A DNA stretch of 64,000 nt from Brevibacillus laterosporus LMG 15441 (GCF_000219535.2 NZ_CP007806.1:673501-737500), one strand, 5' to 3'. Numbered from the stretch's first letter, positions 8,255-16,339 are shown. Notes: generated by a model not told the origin, from the sequence alone. Made by a program: numbers and translations.

Positions 8255-9520
8255 ATGGTGGAAACAATAAAACAACCGCATATTTTTTCACATACGTTTA
8301 TACGCGTTATTCTTTTATCAGGAATTTTTCTACAGATTGGTACGTGGGTTCGTAATTTTGCTGTCCTTCTCTACGTCATGGAGATTACAAATAATGACCC
8401 GTATATCGTCTCTTTGATTTCAGTGGCAGAGTTTGCCCCCATCTTTATTTTTTCATTTATTGGCGGGACATTTGCTGATCGCTGGAGACCAAAGCGGACA
8501 ATGGTATGGTGCGACATATTAAGTGCCATTTCTGTGTTTTGTGTATTGGGAACGCTGATGTTTGGATCGTGGAAGGCTATTTTTTTTGTTACATTGTTTT
8601 CTGCGATTTTATCGCAATTCTCACAGCCGTCTGCCATGAAGCTGTTTAAACAGCATGTACCGGCTGAACAAATGCAGGCCGGAATGGCTATATTTCAAAC
8701 CCTGGTAGCAATTTTTATGATTCTTGGTCCAGCGATTGGAACAATGATATATCAAAGCTTCGGCATTACAATTTCTATTGGAGTAACAGGGATTGCCTTT
8801 TTATTATCGGCAGCCGTCCTGTATCAATTGCCAAAAGATCAGCGTCCAGAACAGAACCATGGTCAAACAAGCCTGCTCCAAGAAATGGGGGATGGGTTAC
8901 GGTATGTATGGTCTAAATTTGTCTTACGCCGGTTAAGCATGTGTTTCATAGGAGTGGGTCTGGCTGTAGGTCTTATCCAGCCATTGGGTATTTTTGTAGT
9001 TGTAGAACAATTAGGATTACCGAAAGAGAACTTGCAATGGTTGTTCACAACGACGGGGGCAGCTATGCTCCTTGGAGGGGCGGTGGTAATGACTCTTTCA
9101 AAAAAAATTGCACCACAAAAACTACTTGCATTGGGGCTTTTGAGCAGTGCATTTTCCGTATGTGGTATTAGCCTTACGCAAAGCTTTTGGATTGTGTTGA
9201 TCTTTCAATTCGTAAACGGGTTATTTTTCCCCTGTATTCAAATTGGGATTAATACCATGATTTTGTTTTCCTCTGAGCAAAAATTTGTTGGAAGGGTAAA
9301 TGGAGTTCTGAGCCCCTTATTTTCAGGAATGATGGTCGTAACAATGAGCTTAGCAGGGGTGGTTAAAGAGGCCGTTTCTTTACAAGCAAGCTATCAAATT
9401 TCCGGACTATTATTCATAATAGCCGTCTGTGTAGTGATTCCTTTATTTAAAATGCAGTTGCAACAACAAGCAGATACCAGTGAGATAGTAGTAAAGCAAG
9501 AAGGGGGAGTAGAGAGTTAA
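8255..9520 (+). CDS. MFS transporter, EntS/MDR-type 12-TM exporter
   Basis: About 421 residues with twelve hydrophobic segments. The N-terminal half has RNFAVLLYVMEITNNDPYIVSLISVAEFAPIF and motif A GGTFADRWRPKRTM, typical of the MFS_3 group that includes the enterobactin exporter EntS and macrolide exporters. The ATG at 8255 has AGGGGG five bases upstream. An in-frame ATG at 8201 with AGGGGATGA is a credible alternative and would add 18 residues that look non-membrane and non-conserved. No siderophore genes are nearby, so the substrate stays open. Confidence 0.8.
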   Translation: MVETIKQPHIFSHTFIRVILLSGIFLQIGTWVRNFAVLLYVMEITNNDPYIVSLISVAEFAPIFIFSFIGGTFADRWRPKRTMVWCDILSAISVFCVLGTLMFGSWKAIFFVTLFSAILSQFSQPSAMKLFKQHVPAEQMQAGMAIFQTLVAIFMILGPAIGTMIYQSFGITISIGVTGIAFLLSAAVLYQLPKDQRPEQNHGQTSLLQEMGDGLRYVWSKFVLRRLSMCFIGVGLAVGLIQPLGIFVVVEQLGLPKENLQWLFTTTGAAMLLGGAVVMTLSKKIAPQKLLALGLLSSAFSVCGISLTQSFWIVLIFQFVNGLFFPCIQIGINTMILFSSEQKFVGRVNGVLSPLFSGMMVVTMSLAGVVKEAVSLQASYQISGLLFIIAVCVVIPLFKMQLQQQADTSEIVVKQEGGVES

Positions 9521-9704
9521 GTCCTAACGGGAAGCTTCAAACGAGCGTACAAATTTTGCCACTTGAAGATGTACATCGTAGCTAATCTCAGTGCTGTATC
9601 TTCTTCAGCAATTAACGTAGTAGTGAACGTTTACTTTATGGAGCGAAGCAAACGTCTCGTGTAATGATCTAAGTCAAATAATTGGCAATGTTCAGCTTAA
9701 TGAT
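9521..9704. other. intergenic stretch without recognised gene
   Basis: No coding signal that I can support on either strand before the terminator hairpin. Confidence 0.4.
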
Positions 9705-9750
9705 AAGAAAGGTTTCAACGGAGGGGATACTCCCGTTGAAACCTTTTCTT
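9705..9750. terminator. bidirectional terminator between MFS and ABC-F genes
   Basis: AAAGGTTTCAACGG / CCGTTGAAACCTTTTC hairpin, A-rich and T-rich on either side. It serves both converging genes. Confidence 0.85.
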
Positions 9751-9756
9751 TTACGC

Positions 9757-11289
9757 TTAGGACCAATTCTGTACTCGCCAGATTTGCGTAACCCAGTCTT
9801 CATAAAACGCAGGCTCATGAGAAACAAGCAGTATTGTACCCTCATATTGTTTGAGTGCCTCTTTAAAAGCCTCTTTTGCCCCAGTATCCAAATGATTCGT
9901 CGGTTCATCTAACACGAGTACGTTGCTGTTTGTTAGCATAAGCTCGCATAGTCTGACCTTTGCTTGTTCTCCACCGCTCAATGAGCAGACCTTTTGCCGA
10001 ATATGCTGTTCACTAAGACCGGATCTTGCTAGCTCCTGTCTTATTTCCTTTTGTGTTAAATCAGGCCGTAATGACCACACTTGCTCAAGAGGTGTTTGAT
10101 TCGAAGCCGATCCTTCTTGTGAAAAATATGCTGGTTTTACTCGTTCTCCAATTCGTACATTACCACGTAACGGTTGCAGATATCCTAGCAATGTGCGAAG
10201 CATGGTAGATTTACCTATACCGTTATAGCCTACAATTGCGATTTTTTCACCGCGGGTTACTCGTAAATCAATTGGCCCCAATAAAGGCTCTGTATAGCCG
10301 ATTTGTAAATTGCGCGCTTCTAAAATCTGGCTAACTGGCTCCGAATGAATGTGAAACATAAAGCGTGGCTGCATGGAGGAGGTGGGTTTCTCCATTCGAG
10401 CTATTTTTTCTAATGCCTTTTCACGACTCTTTGCTTGTTTAGCCTTGCGAACACGATTTTTTTCAATAAAATTCTCTAGCCTGGATATTTCTTTTTGTTG
10501 CCGTTCATATGCATCATGTAGTTGCTGTTTATTTTGGGCATAGCTTGTTAGGAAAAAATCATAGTTACCTGTATATTGTTTGATCGTCTGATGCTCTAAA
10601 TGATAGATGGCAGTTGTGATTTCGTTGAGGAACCGCTGATCATGTGAGACCACAAGAAAGGCATGCTTATAGCTTTTTACATAATTGATAAGCCATGCAA
10701 TATGTGCGTCATCAAGATAGTTTGTTGGCTCGTCCAGTAACAAAACATGGGGTTCTTCTAATAAAAGCTTTCCTAGCAAAAGCTTTGTTCGTTGGCCACC
10801 GCTGAGCGTTTCCACATCGCGATCCATACCAAGCTCATAAATGCCTAGTCCAGAAGCAATTTCTTCTATTTTGGCTTCTATCTGATAAAAGTCAGAGTGA
10901 TCCATAATACTTTGCAACTCACCATAGCGAGCTAACAATCGTTCAAGATTATCTTTAGGGGTAGCCATTTCCTCTGTTACTTGAAGCAGCTTTTTTTCTA
11001 TCTCATACAGATGGGCAAAAGCTCCTTGTAAATACTGCAAAATGGTTGTGCCAGCCTGTAAATGAATATGCTGCTGTAGGTAACCGATTTTGAGATGAGA
11101 GAGCCACTTCACTGTCCCTGAATCAGGGAGGAGTTCCCCTGCTAAAATGCGAAGGAGAGTTGATTTTCCCGCTCCGTTGCTGCCAACTAGACCTGCATGC
11201 TCTCCTTGAAGTAGTCGAAAGCTTATATTTTGAAAGATAATGTTATCGCCATACATCTGTGTAACATTTTCAACCGCTAATATGCTCAT
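9757..11289 (-). CDS. ABC-F family ATPase (YfmM-like)
   Basis: 510 residues with two ABC domains and no membrane segments. Walker A motifs are GSNGAGKSTLLR (about residue 38) and GYNGIGKSTMLR (about 348). Signature and Walker B motifs are LSGGQRTKLLLGK with LLLDEPTNYLD, and LSGGEQAKVRLCE with LVLDEPTNHLD. ABC-F proteins act on the ribosome, either as translation factors or as antibiotic-protection proteins. The closest family member I recall is B. subtilis YfmM, whose cellular role is unsettled. The start MSILAVENV at 11289 has AAGGAGAG nine bases upstream; the frame is open 21 codons further up without SD. The long leader with promoter, leader ORF and terminator suggests attenuation (see separate entries). 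Confidence 0.9.
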   Translation of the reverse strand: MSILAVENVTQMYGDNIIFQNISFRLLQGEHAGLVGSNGAGKSTLLRILAGELLPDSGTVKWLSHLKIGYLQQHIHLQAGTTILQYLQGAFAHLYEIEKKLLQVTEEMATPKDNLERLLARYGELQSIMDHSDFYQIEAKIEEIASGLGIYELGMDRDVETLSGGQRTKLLLGKLLLEEPHVLLLDEPTNYLDDAHIAWLINYVKSYKHAFLVVSHDQRFLNEITTAIYHLEHQTIKQYTGNYDFFLTSYAQNKQQLHDAYERQQKEISRLENFIEKNRVRKAKQAKSREKALEKIARMEKPTSSMQPRFMFHIHSEPVSQILEARNLQIGYTEPLLGPIDLRVTRGEKIAIVGYNGIGKSTMLRTLLGYLQPLRGNVRIGERVKPAYFSQEGSASNQTPLEQVWSLRPDLTQKEIRQELARSGLSEQHIRQKVCSLSGGEQAKVRLCELMLTNSNVLVLDEPTNHLDTGAKEAFKEALKQYEGTILLVSHEPAFYEDWVTQIWRVQNWS

Positions 11290-11376
11290 TACGTATTCTC
11301 TCCTTATTCTTTCACATGGAAAGCCAACGAGAGAACAGCATGATAAAAACAATATTCAATTAGCTGAACATAAAAA

Positions 11377-11402
11377 TGGGTAAGGCGAATATACCTTACC
11401 CA
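11377..11402 (-). terminator. intrinsic terminator/attenuator in the ABC-F leader
   Basis: On the minus strand TGGGTAAGG and CCTTACCCA form a perfect nine-base stem followed by TTTTTAT. It lies downstream of the promoter at 11580-11609 and about 90 bases before the ABC-F start, with no second clear promoter in between, so it would block the gene unless read through. Confidence 0.65.
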
Positions 11403-11497
11403 CTACCCAATAATGTTAGTAAGAAAGGAATAAGATTTTTTATCTACTGTCCTCAGATTGGCTTATGAAAAATGGGCAGACTTCTCCCGTAGTAAGC

Positions 11498-11533
11498 CTA
11501 ATCTCTTAGAAGAACAGTCGATAAAATCATCAT
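11498..11533 (-). CDS. possible 11-residue leader peptide of the ABC-F gene
   Basis: Minus-strand ORF MMILSTVLLRD ending in TAG, starting with two ATG codons and preceded by AAAGGA (11535-11540, close spacing). It begins about 40 bases after the predicted transcription start and ends about 95 bases before the terminator stem. Leader ORFs in front of ABC-F resistance genes are known to couple ribosome stalling to antitermination (for example vmlR and lmrC systems). That this one is translated is inference. Confidence 0.45.
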   Translation of the reverse strand: MMILSTVLLRD

Positions 11534-11579
11534 ATCCTTTTCTACACCTCATTATCATGTTAGATTTTTATACACTTAC

Positions 11580-11609
11580 AGTATATGTAAATGCTTATTG
11601 GAATGTCAA
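11580..11609 (-). promoter_or_regulatory. sigma-A promoter of the ABC-F leader transcript
   Basis: On the minus strand TTGACA (11604-11609), 18 bases, then TATACT (11580-11585). It predicts a transcript start near 11573 and a leader of about 285 bases. Confidence 0.7.
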
Positions 11610-11640
11610 GCAACTAGACCGGTTTTGCTTACTTTTCGTG

Positions 11641-12591
11641 TTAGACTTCCTTCTTAAATGGATGAAAAAAAGTCTTAGGAATATCTGTTTCAAAACGCAG
11701 CAGTTCGCCCGTACTAGGATGCACAAAGGCTAAGACTCGTGCGTGTAGCCCTAATCGACCGATTGGCTTAGATTTAGCGCCGTATTTCTTGTCACCTACT
11801 ATAGGGTGTCCGATATCTTCCATGTGGACGCGGATTTGATTTTTCCGGCCTGTCTCTAGTTGGACTTCCAGCAAGGAGAAATTCCGATCAGACTGGAGCA
11901 CTTTATAGTGAGTAATAGCATGCTGTCCATCATTTGGACGGTGACTGGAATACATTTTTAATGTACTACTTTCTTTTAGCCAGGATGAAATCGTTCCCTC
12001 TTGCTTTTTCACGTTACCTTCCACAAGGGCAACATACAAGCGTTCCTTGACACTGTCTTTCCAGGAATTTTGGAGTGCCTGTTGAACCCGTTCACTTTTA
12101 GCTAACATCATAACGCCAGATGTATCTCGATCTAGGCGGTGCACAACGAAAATCCTATTTTGGGGATTCTCAAGACGAACATAGGCCATTAATTGACGAT
12201 AGACAGTTAATTCCTTCTCTTGCGGTGAAGCAATTGATAGCAAGCCAGCTTCTTTTTGGACAACAATAACATCAGCATCTTCATATAAAATTTTGATGCC
12301 AATCATCGGAGGCGTTTCCGAAACCTTCTTATTCTGTAGACAGACCGTTTGCCCAGGGTGCAATACATGGTTATGGGTTGTCACAACTTTATCGTTAACT
12401 AATACCTGACCACGTGTTAACAGGGACTTAATGGAGTTACGGCTGAGATTTGTAATATGCTGTAATAAAAACGGTAGTAATTCAGACGGTTCTTTTACCG
12501 TATATTGTTTGGCTGGAGCTTGATTTTTACTGGTAAATTTCCTGTTGTTTTTCGTAAAGTGCTGTTTGGGGTGGTTCCTTCTATTATTCAT
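11641..12591 (-). CDS. RluA-family 23S rRNA-type pseudouridine synthase
   Basis: 316 residues. A basic, Asn/Gln/Lys-rich N-terminal tail (about 1-30) precedes an S4 RNA-binding domain (NLSRNSIKSLLTRGQVLVNDKVV, about 47-70) and the catalytic domain with the invariant HRLDRDTSGVMMLAKS (about 146-161), whose second Asp is the family nucleophile. The RKNQIRVHMEDIGHPIVGDKKYG segment is also canonical. It isomerises uridine in RNA; which site cannot be said because Bacillales have several paralogues (YlyB, YhcT, YjbO). The ATG follows AGAGG. Confidence 0.88.
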   Translation of the reverse strand: MNNRRNHPKQHFTKNNRKFTSKNQAPAKQYTVKEPSELLPFLLQHITNLSRNSIKSLLTRGQVLVNDKVVTTHNHVLHPGQTVCLQNKKVSETPPMIGIKILYEDADVIVVQKEAGLLSIASPQEKELTVYRQLMAYVRLENPQNRIFVVHRLDRDTSGVMMLAKSERVQQALQNSWKDSVKERLYVALVEGNVKKQEGTISSWLKESSTLKMYSSHRPNDGQHAITHYKVLQSDRNFSLLEVQLETGRKNQIRVHMEDIGHPIVGDKKYGAKSKPIGRLGLHARVLAFVHPSTGELLRFETDIPKTFFHPFKKEV

Positions 12592-12854
12592 GAGACAAAC
12601 CTCTTTCTTAGAAACTACGATACACGCTACACGAAATTGTAACCGATAGCTTCTATACTAACAAATAAAAAACAATCCACCAAGCAGAACCGAGCAGAGC
12701 AGGTATTCCAGGTGAGGAATGAGAGATAGTGAGAAGAGAAAGTTAGCGAGTAACAGGGTATATTTGGAAAGGGATTCTTGCGAAAACGTTTGTTTAGAAA
12801 TAATTACTACTTGATAACATTCGTGCTTTTTTCTTTCCCTGTCTTCTTCATTTT
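12592..12854. other. intergenic region between pseudouridine synthase and small conserved gene
   Basis: No gene supported; the right end carries the promoter of the next gene. Confidence 0.4.
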
Positions 12855-12863
12855 TGTTATAAT
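12855..12863 (+). promoter_or_regulatory. extended -10 promoter
   Basis: TGTTATAAT gives a TGnTATAAT extended -10 without a recognisable -35, 36 bases before the next start codon. Confidence 0.6.
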
Positions 12864-12898
12864 GGTGCTTAAGCCAATTAAGGGAGTGTTACAAAAAG

Positions 12899-13240
12899 AT
12901 GGATGCATTGTTTGACCAATTGAAAGAATATCTAAACATGGATACAGAAATCTCTTTCCTTGAATTTGATAAGTATTATAAAGACGTATTGGTATTTTTA
13001 GATAGTGAATGGAAAAACTTGAGCGAAGAAGATACCATGCGTATGATCTTCATTCTTGATAACTTAAAGGCAAACAGCGAAGAGCGCTCTAAGCGTAAAG
13101 GGAAAGAAGCAAAGAAATTCGCTAAAATTGCTGAACGCACAAACATTTGGGCTCAAGTAATGATTAAACGTATGAAAGAATTCGGTTTAAACGACGAAGA
13201 AATCGGTAAGCGTTACGAGGAAATTTACGAAGCTGTGTAG
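12899..13240 (+). CDS. small acidic/basic helical protein, unknown function
   Basis: 113 residues, rich in Glu, Lys and Asp, without transmembrane segment, Cys pairs or recognised domain. The predicted structure would be mostly helical, and the stretch EERSKRKGKEAKKFAKIAERTN is strongly basic. It has its own extended -10 promoter, AGGGAG upstream of the ATG at 12899 (spacing rather long, 12) and its own terminator, so it is very likely a real monocistronic gene. I do not recognise the family. Confidence 0.75.
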   Translation: MDALFDQLKEYLNMDTEISFLEFDKYYKDVLVFLDSEWKNLSEEDTMRMIFILDNLKANSEERSKRKGKEAKKFAKIAERTNIWAQVMIKRMKEFGLNDEEIGKRYEEIYEAV

Positions 13241-13270
13241 GTATGCGCTTTATCCGAGTAGTTTATTAAG

Positions 13271-13303
13271 GCCTGATTCCTTATGGGAGTCAGGCTTTTT
13301 TCT
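13271..13303 (+). terminator. intrinsic terminator
   Basis: GCCTGATTCC / GGGAGTCAGGC stem with one G-U pair followed by TTTTTTCT. Confidence 0.85.
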
Positions 13304-13473
13304 GTTATAGTACCCATCAATAAACCAAGAAACCTTACAAAAATTTAAGGTTTCTGTAAGACTTATCAATAGGTAATGGGAAGATTGTTGGACTACAATT
13401 AGGTTACAACGAGGCAAAAGTCGAAACATGTCAAAGAAAACAACGTCCTATAAATAGAAAGGAGGCAGCAATC

Positions 13474-14304
13474 ATGAATCATGTCTTACAAGGAACTGCA
13501 CAACCGTTAAAAAAGAGCAAGCCTAAAGCCCGACGTACACGTGTACCAAAGTGGTTAGTAATATTATTGATTGCTGCGCTTTTTTTCCAGATTATTGCAT
13601 ACTCTATTGTAACTATAGCCGGTTCTTATTTAATAGACCAACAGATCTTAAGTAAGACGGTAGGAAGTAGTTTAGGAGGCAAAGGGACGTATGTTGCTAC
13701 AGATGAGATGCCTGCTTATCTGAAGGACGCTTTTATTGCGATTGAAGACCATCGCTACTATTACCATAAAGGAATTGATTACATTGCATTTGGACGAGCT
13801 TTATGGATTAATACGATGTCAGAAAGCAAGCGGCAAGGCGGAAGCACGATTAGCATGCAACTAGCTAGAAATTTATTTTTAACAAATGAGAAAACCTATA
13901 CACGCAAGCTAAAAGAAGCCTTCATTGCGATGAATTTAGAACGCCAATATTCTAAGGATGAAATCCTAGAGATGTATTTAAACAATATCTACTTTGGTCA
14001 TGGAAAATATGGCATTGAAGCAGCAGCACAATATTATTTTGGTAAAACGGTACGATTACATGATCCAAAGCTAAAAACAATTAATGAAAGTGAAGCAGCA
14101 ATGCTTGCAGCCTTACCAAAAGCACCAGAAAATTATTCACCAATCAAATATCCTGATAAGGCAATGACCCGGCAACATGTGGTATTAAGCCGAATGAAAA
14201 AGCTAGGTTATATCACAGAAGAGCAGGAACTGAATTTTTTGAAGCAAAAAATAAATGTACCAGCAACAGGAAATGAACTTTCCAGAGCCGCCTCGCAGTC
14301 TTAA
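13474..14304 (+). CDS. monofunctional peptidoglycan glycosyltransferase (GT51)
   Basis: 276 residues. A basic cytoplasmic tail, one signal-anchor helix (about 27-50) and a GT51 domain polymerise lipid II into glycan strands outside the membrane. Motif 1 IAIEDHRYYYHKG holds the catalytic Glu, then RQGGSTISMQLARNLFL, ERQYSKDEILEMYLNNIYFGHGKYGIEAAAQYYFG and AALPKAPENYSP follow in the family order. No transpeptidase domain is attached and the frame ends soon after, so this is the monofunctional type rather than a truncated PBP1. The ATG is preceded by AAAGGAGG at ideal distance. A 9-base inverted repeat GAAACCTTA/TAAGGTTTC (13329-13354) lies upstream and could be an operator. Confidence 0.9.
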   Translation: MNHVLQGTAQPLKKSKPKARRTRVPKWLVILLIAALFFQIIAYSIVTIAGSYLIDQQILSKTVGSSLGGKGTYVATDEMPAYLKDAFIAIEDHRYYYHKGIDYIAFGRALWINTMSESKRQGGSTISMQLARNLFLTNEKTYTRKLKEAFIAMNLERQYSKDEILEMYLNNIYFGHGKYGIEAAAQYYFGKTVRLHDPKLKTINESEAAMLAALPKAPENYSPIKYPDKAMTRQHVVLSRMKKLGYITEEQELNFLKQKINVPATGNELSRAASQS

Positions 14305-14346
14305 GCTGTCAGGTCCCCACTGGTAATAAATCTGATTTTAAATAAA

Positions 14347-14385
14347 ACAATAGCCTTCCATGATGGGAAGGCTATTGTTGCTTTT
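14347..14385. terminator. bidirectional terminator between GT51 and SMR genes
   Basis: ACAATAGCCTTCC / GGAAGGCTATTGT, a 13-base perfect stem, T-rich on the right and A-rich on the left. Confidence 0.85.
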
Positions 14386-14403
14386 ACTCGATAGGACTGT
14401 AGG

Positions 14404-14718
14404 TTAAGACACTGCTTTGAGTCCAGTTACACCGATGACAATGATGATGAGGCTTATAATACGTCCTATGCTCTTTGACTCATTGAAAAAAATCATATTC
14501 ACTAGTACTGCACCGGCTGTTCCCACACCAATCCAAACGGCATAGGCTACACTTAACTGAAGATATTGAAGAGCTGTGTAAAGGAAGGCAAAAGATGCAC
14601 CGAACCCTCCAAAGAAAAGAGCCGTATTTATCAAAGTTTTATTTGTACTAAATCTCTTTAAGCCTATTACTCCCATTAATTCAAATATTGCCGCTAGAAA
14701 AACAAATAACCAACCCAT
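14404..14718 (-). CDS. paired SMR-family transporter subunit (YkkD/YvdR type)
   Basis: 104 residues with four helices, the standard SMR size. The conserved membrane Glu sits in helix 1 (AAIFELMGVIGLK), and SVAYAVWIGVGTAGAVLV is the typical helix 3 segment. It starts two bases after the stop of the partner gene, so the two are translationally linked and probably form an antiparallel heterodimer exporting small cations, guanidinium-type compounds or drugs. The layout regulator-SMR-SMR resembles B. subtilis yvdTSR. Confidence 0.88.
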   Translation of the reverse strand: MGWLFVFLAAIFELMGVIGLKRFSTNKTLINTALFFGGFGASFAFLYTALQYLQLSVAYAVWIGVGTAGAVLVNMIFFNESKSIGRIISLIIIVIGVTGLKAVS

Positions 14719-14720
14719 AA

Positions 14721-15068
14721 TTAAGCAGCTCCTTTCCCTTGTGTGTTTCCGCCTTTATTGTCTGCAAGCTTTAATGAGATCACGCCAATGACTAGAAGCC
14801 CCATAAATAGACCTTTTGCCAAGCTGAATACCCCTTCAAAGATAAAAATATCCATAAGGGCAGTGCCTACTGTACCTGCTGCTGCGAAAATAGCATAAAC
14901 TGTACCCGTTGGTAATGTCTCGCATGCTTTAGAGAGTAGATAAAAATCTGCAATAATAATGACAACCACAATAGCCCAATGCCACCATGCTGCTGCCACG
15001 TTAAAAGCATAAACCCAAAGCAATTCGAATAAACAAGTTAACATGACATAAATCCAAGCTCTATTCAT
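14721..15068 (-). CDS. paired SMR-family transporter subunit (YkkC/YvdS type)
   Basis: 115 residues from the ATG at 15068 (a TTG at 15074 is closer to the SD AAAGGA and would add two residues). Helix 1 carries the SMR Glu in LTCLFELLWVYAFNVA, and TGTVYAIFAAAGTVGTALMD is the helix 3 segment. The C-terminal tail is short and charged (ADNKGGNTQGKG). It is the first gene of the two-gene unit. No guanidine riboswitch is seen in the leader; control more likely runs through the TetR gene upstream. Confidence 0.87.
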   Translation of the reverse strand: MNRAWIYVMLTCLFELLWVYAFNVAAAWWHWAIVVVIIIADFYLLSKACETLPTGTVYAIFAAAGTVGTALMDIFIFEGVFSLAKGLFMGLLVIGVISLKLADNKGGNTQGKGAA

Positions 15069-15108
15069 AAACAATCATTCCTTTTTTTAAAATGGTAAAT
15101 CACTCATT

Positions 15109-15240
15109 TCAAAATGCTCGGTATAAGCACAAAGAATTAGTTACGTAATCGGCCTCTTCTTCATGTACTTCTTTGCTTTTATTGTCTGTAGGTTCTAATG
15201 AAATTAAACTTAGAATGTAGAGTCGCGTAACGGTTATGCT
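15109..15240 (-). pseudogene. C-terminal remnant of another YkkC-type SMR gene
   Basis: In the leader of the SMR pair the minus strand encodes RLYILSLISLEPTDNKSKE before a stop. It aligns with GLLVIGVISLKLADNKGG at the C-terminus of the intact YkkC-type protein just downstream (shared L, I, ISL, DNK). The DNA also matches, for example TTTATTGTCTG followed by a diverged block. No start or N-terminal helices remain, so a related gene copy was probably deleted here. Confidence 0.6.
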
Positions 15241-15252
15241 TTATCACTAAGA

Positions 15253-15273
15253 AATGAATGAATGTCAGTCATT
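15253..15273 (-). promoter_or_regulatory. candidate TetR operator in front of the SMR pair
   Basis: AATGAATGA, three bases, then TCAGTCATT resembles the near-perfect operator upstream of the TetR gene (AATGAATGA-N3-TCATTCATT), with the left half identical and one change in the right half. Confidence 0.55.
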
Positions 15274-15310
15274 TTTGTCTTAAAAAAAATATGGCACATA
15301 CCTGATAGCT

Positions 15311-15898
15311 TTATTTACTTTGTAACAGTGATCTCTTGATGAAGTTATAGGTCTCAGCCTTAACTATATCCACAGTATCTTCCTGATCACGCCCTATATA
15401 AAATCGTTCAGCCGCATTCTCAACAAGGTTAATAATCATTTTTGCCATTCGCTCGATATTAATATCACTGATAATCTCGTTATCGTTTATGGCTTTGTTT
15501 AAGATAACTTCAAACAAATGATAATAGGGACGGTATATCGCTTCCCATTTCTCCATTGAATGGTCTATAGCAAGACCGGAATAGCAAAGGACAATAATGT
15601 CTTTGTAAGAATCGGTTATGTGAAAGGTTTCGTCAATCACAACCTCTAAGACGTCCCAAAAGTTTTCTTTCCCTTGAATCTTTTCTTTAATTCTTTCTAA
15701 GGTGGTGGTGAGAAGATTATCTGCAATGGCTGGAATTAAGGCTTTCTTAGACGAAAAATATAAATAGAAGGTTCCTTGTGCAACTCCTGCTTTTTGTACG
15801 ATATTTGAAATGGAAGTCTTATCGAGTCCTTTTTCTGAAATGACGTCAATGGCAGCTTTTAAAATTTTATTGTATTTATCATCAGAAGTGTTAGCTAT
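15311..15898 (-). CDS. TetR family repressor with ATA as apparent start codon
   Basis: 195 codons are open from the ATA at 15898 to the stop at 15311, the normal TetR length. Residues 10-50 form the helix-turn-helix: ILKAAIDVISEKGLDKTSI, VQKAGVAQGTFYLYFSSK. No ATG, GTG or TTG occurs in frame before about codon 87, beyond the DNA-binding domain, and an in-frame TAG lies 11 to 12 codons upstream. A good SD (GGGAGG) sits nine bases before the ATA, and family alignment also places the start there. The likely reading is a non-canonical ATA start or an ATG-to-ATA mutation in a formerly normal gene. It should control the SMR pair downstream and itself through the palindrome in its promoter. Confidence 0.75.
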   Translation of the reverse strand: MANTSDDKYNKILKAAIDVISEKGLDKTSISNIVQKAGVAQGTFYLYFSSKKALIPAIADNLLTTTLERIKEKIQGKENFWDVLEVVIDETFHITDSYKDIIVLCYSGLAIDHSMEKWEAIYRPYYHLFEVILNKAINDNEIISDINIERMAKMIINLVENAAERFYIGRDQEDTVDIVKAETYNFIKRSLLQSK

Positions 15899-15919
15899 GT
15901 TGATTACCTCCCTTTCAAA

Positions 15920-15966
15920 AATGAATGACTATCATTCATTATATAGAAACCTTACTATAATGTCAA
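15920..15966 (-). promoter_or_regulatory. consensus promoter of the TetR gene with overlapping operator
   Basis: On the minus strand TTGACA (15961-15966), 17 bases, TATAAT (15938-15943). The palindrome AATGAATGA-N3-TCATTCATT (15920-15940) begins at the -10 box and covers the transcription start, a standard arrangement for autorepression. Confidence 0.8.
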
Positions 15967-16339
15967 AAAATCAAAGGCATCCATATTAATCTATTACGTC
16001 ATGACGGGAGAAGAGGGCAGGTTCAAGCATGTTTTCATTTAGACGCTACACAAAAAATTAGAAACACGAATTCATTTTTCCTTTCCTTCTAGGTGTAGTA
16101 ACCTGTTGTTTACCCAGTCCTTTTCAGCGCTGGATATTATTTCTTGTATTATAACAGTGTTATTTAGTAAAAATAGTATTAATACAGAGAAATAAAGAGT
16201 ATTCGAGAGATAGGGTAACCAAATACCAGATAATCGCTGTAAAATGTGATATAACAAGATTTTTTATTTAGATACTGTTGTAGTACAATAAGATCAACAA
16301 ATGACAATTGAAGCACGAAAACATACGGAGGCGATTAAC
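15967..16339. other. intergenic region between TetR gene and yhfH-like gene
   Basis: No supported gene; a 61-codon minus frame at 16072-16257 has no SD and no recognisable sequence. Confidence 0.4.

Noticed and set aside
11458..11733. 91-codon plus-strand frame in the ABC-F leader region
   Set aside because: Runs antisense over the ABC-F leader and into the pseudouridine synthase gene; no SD and no conserved features.
15069..15310. Guanidine (ykkC) riboswitch in front of the SMR pair
   Set aside because: The leader instead shows an SMR gene fossil and a TetR operator; none of the conserved ykkC RNA blocks could be found.
16072..16257. 61-codon minus frame left of the yhfH-like gene
   Set aside because: No SD and no family-like sequence; hydrophobic stretch is explained by AT-rich DNA.
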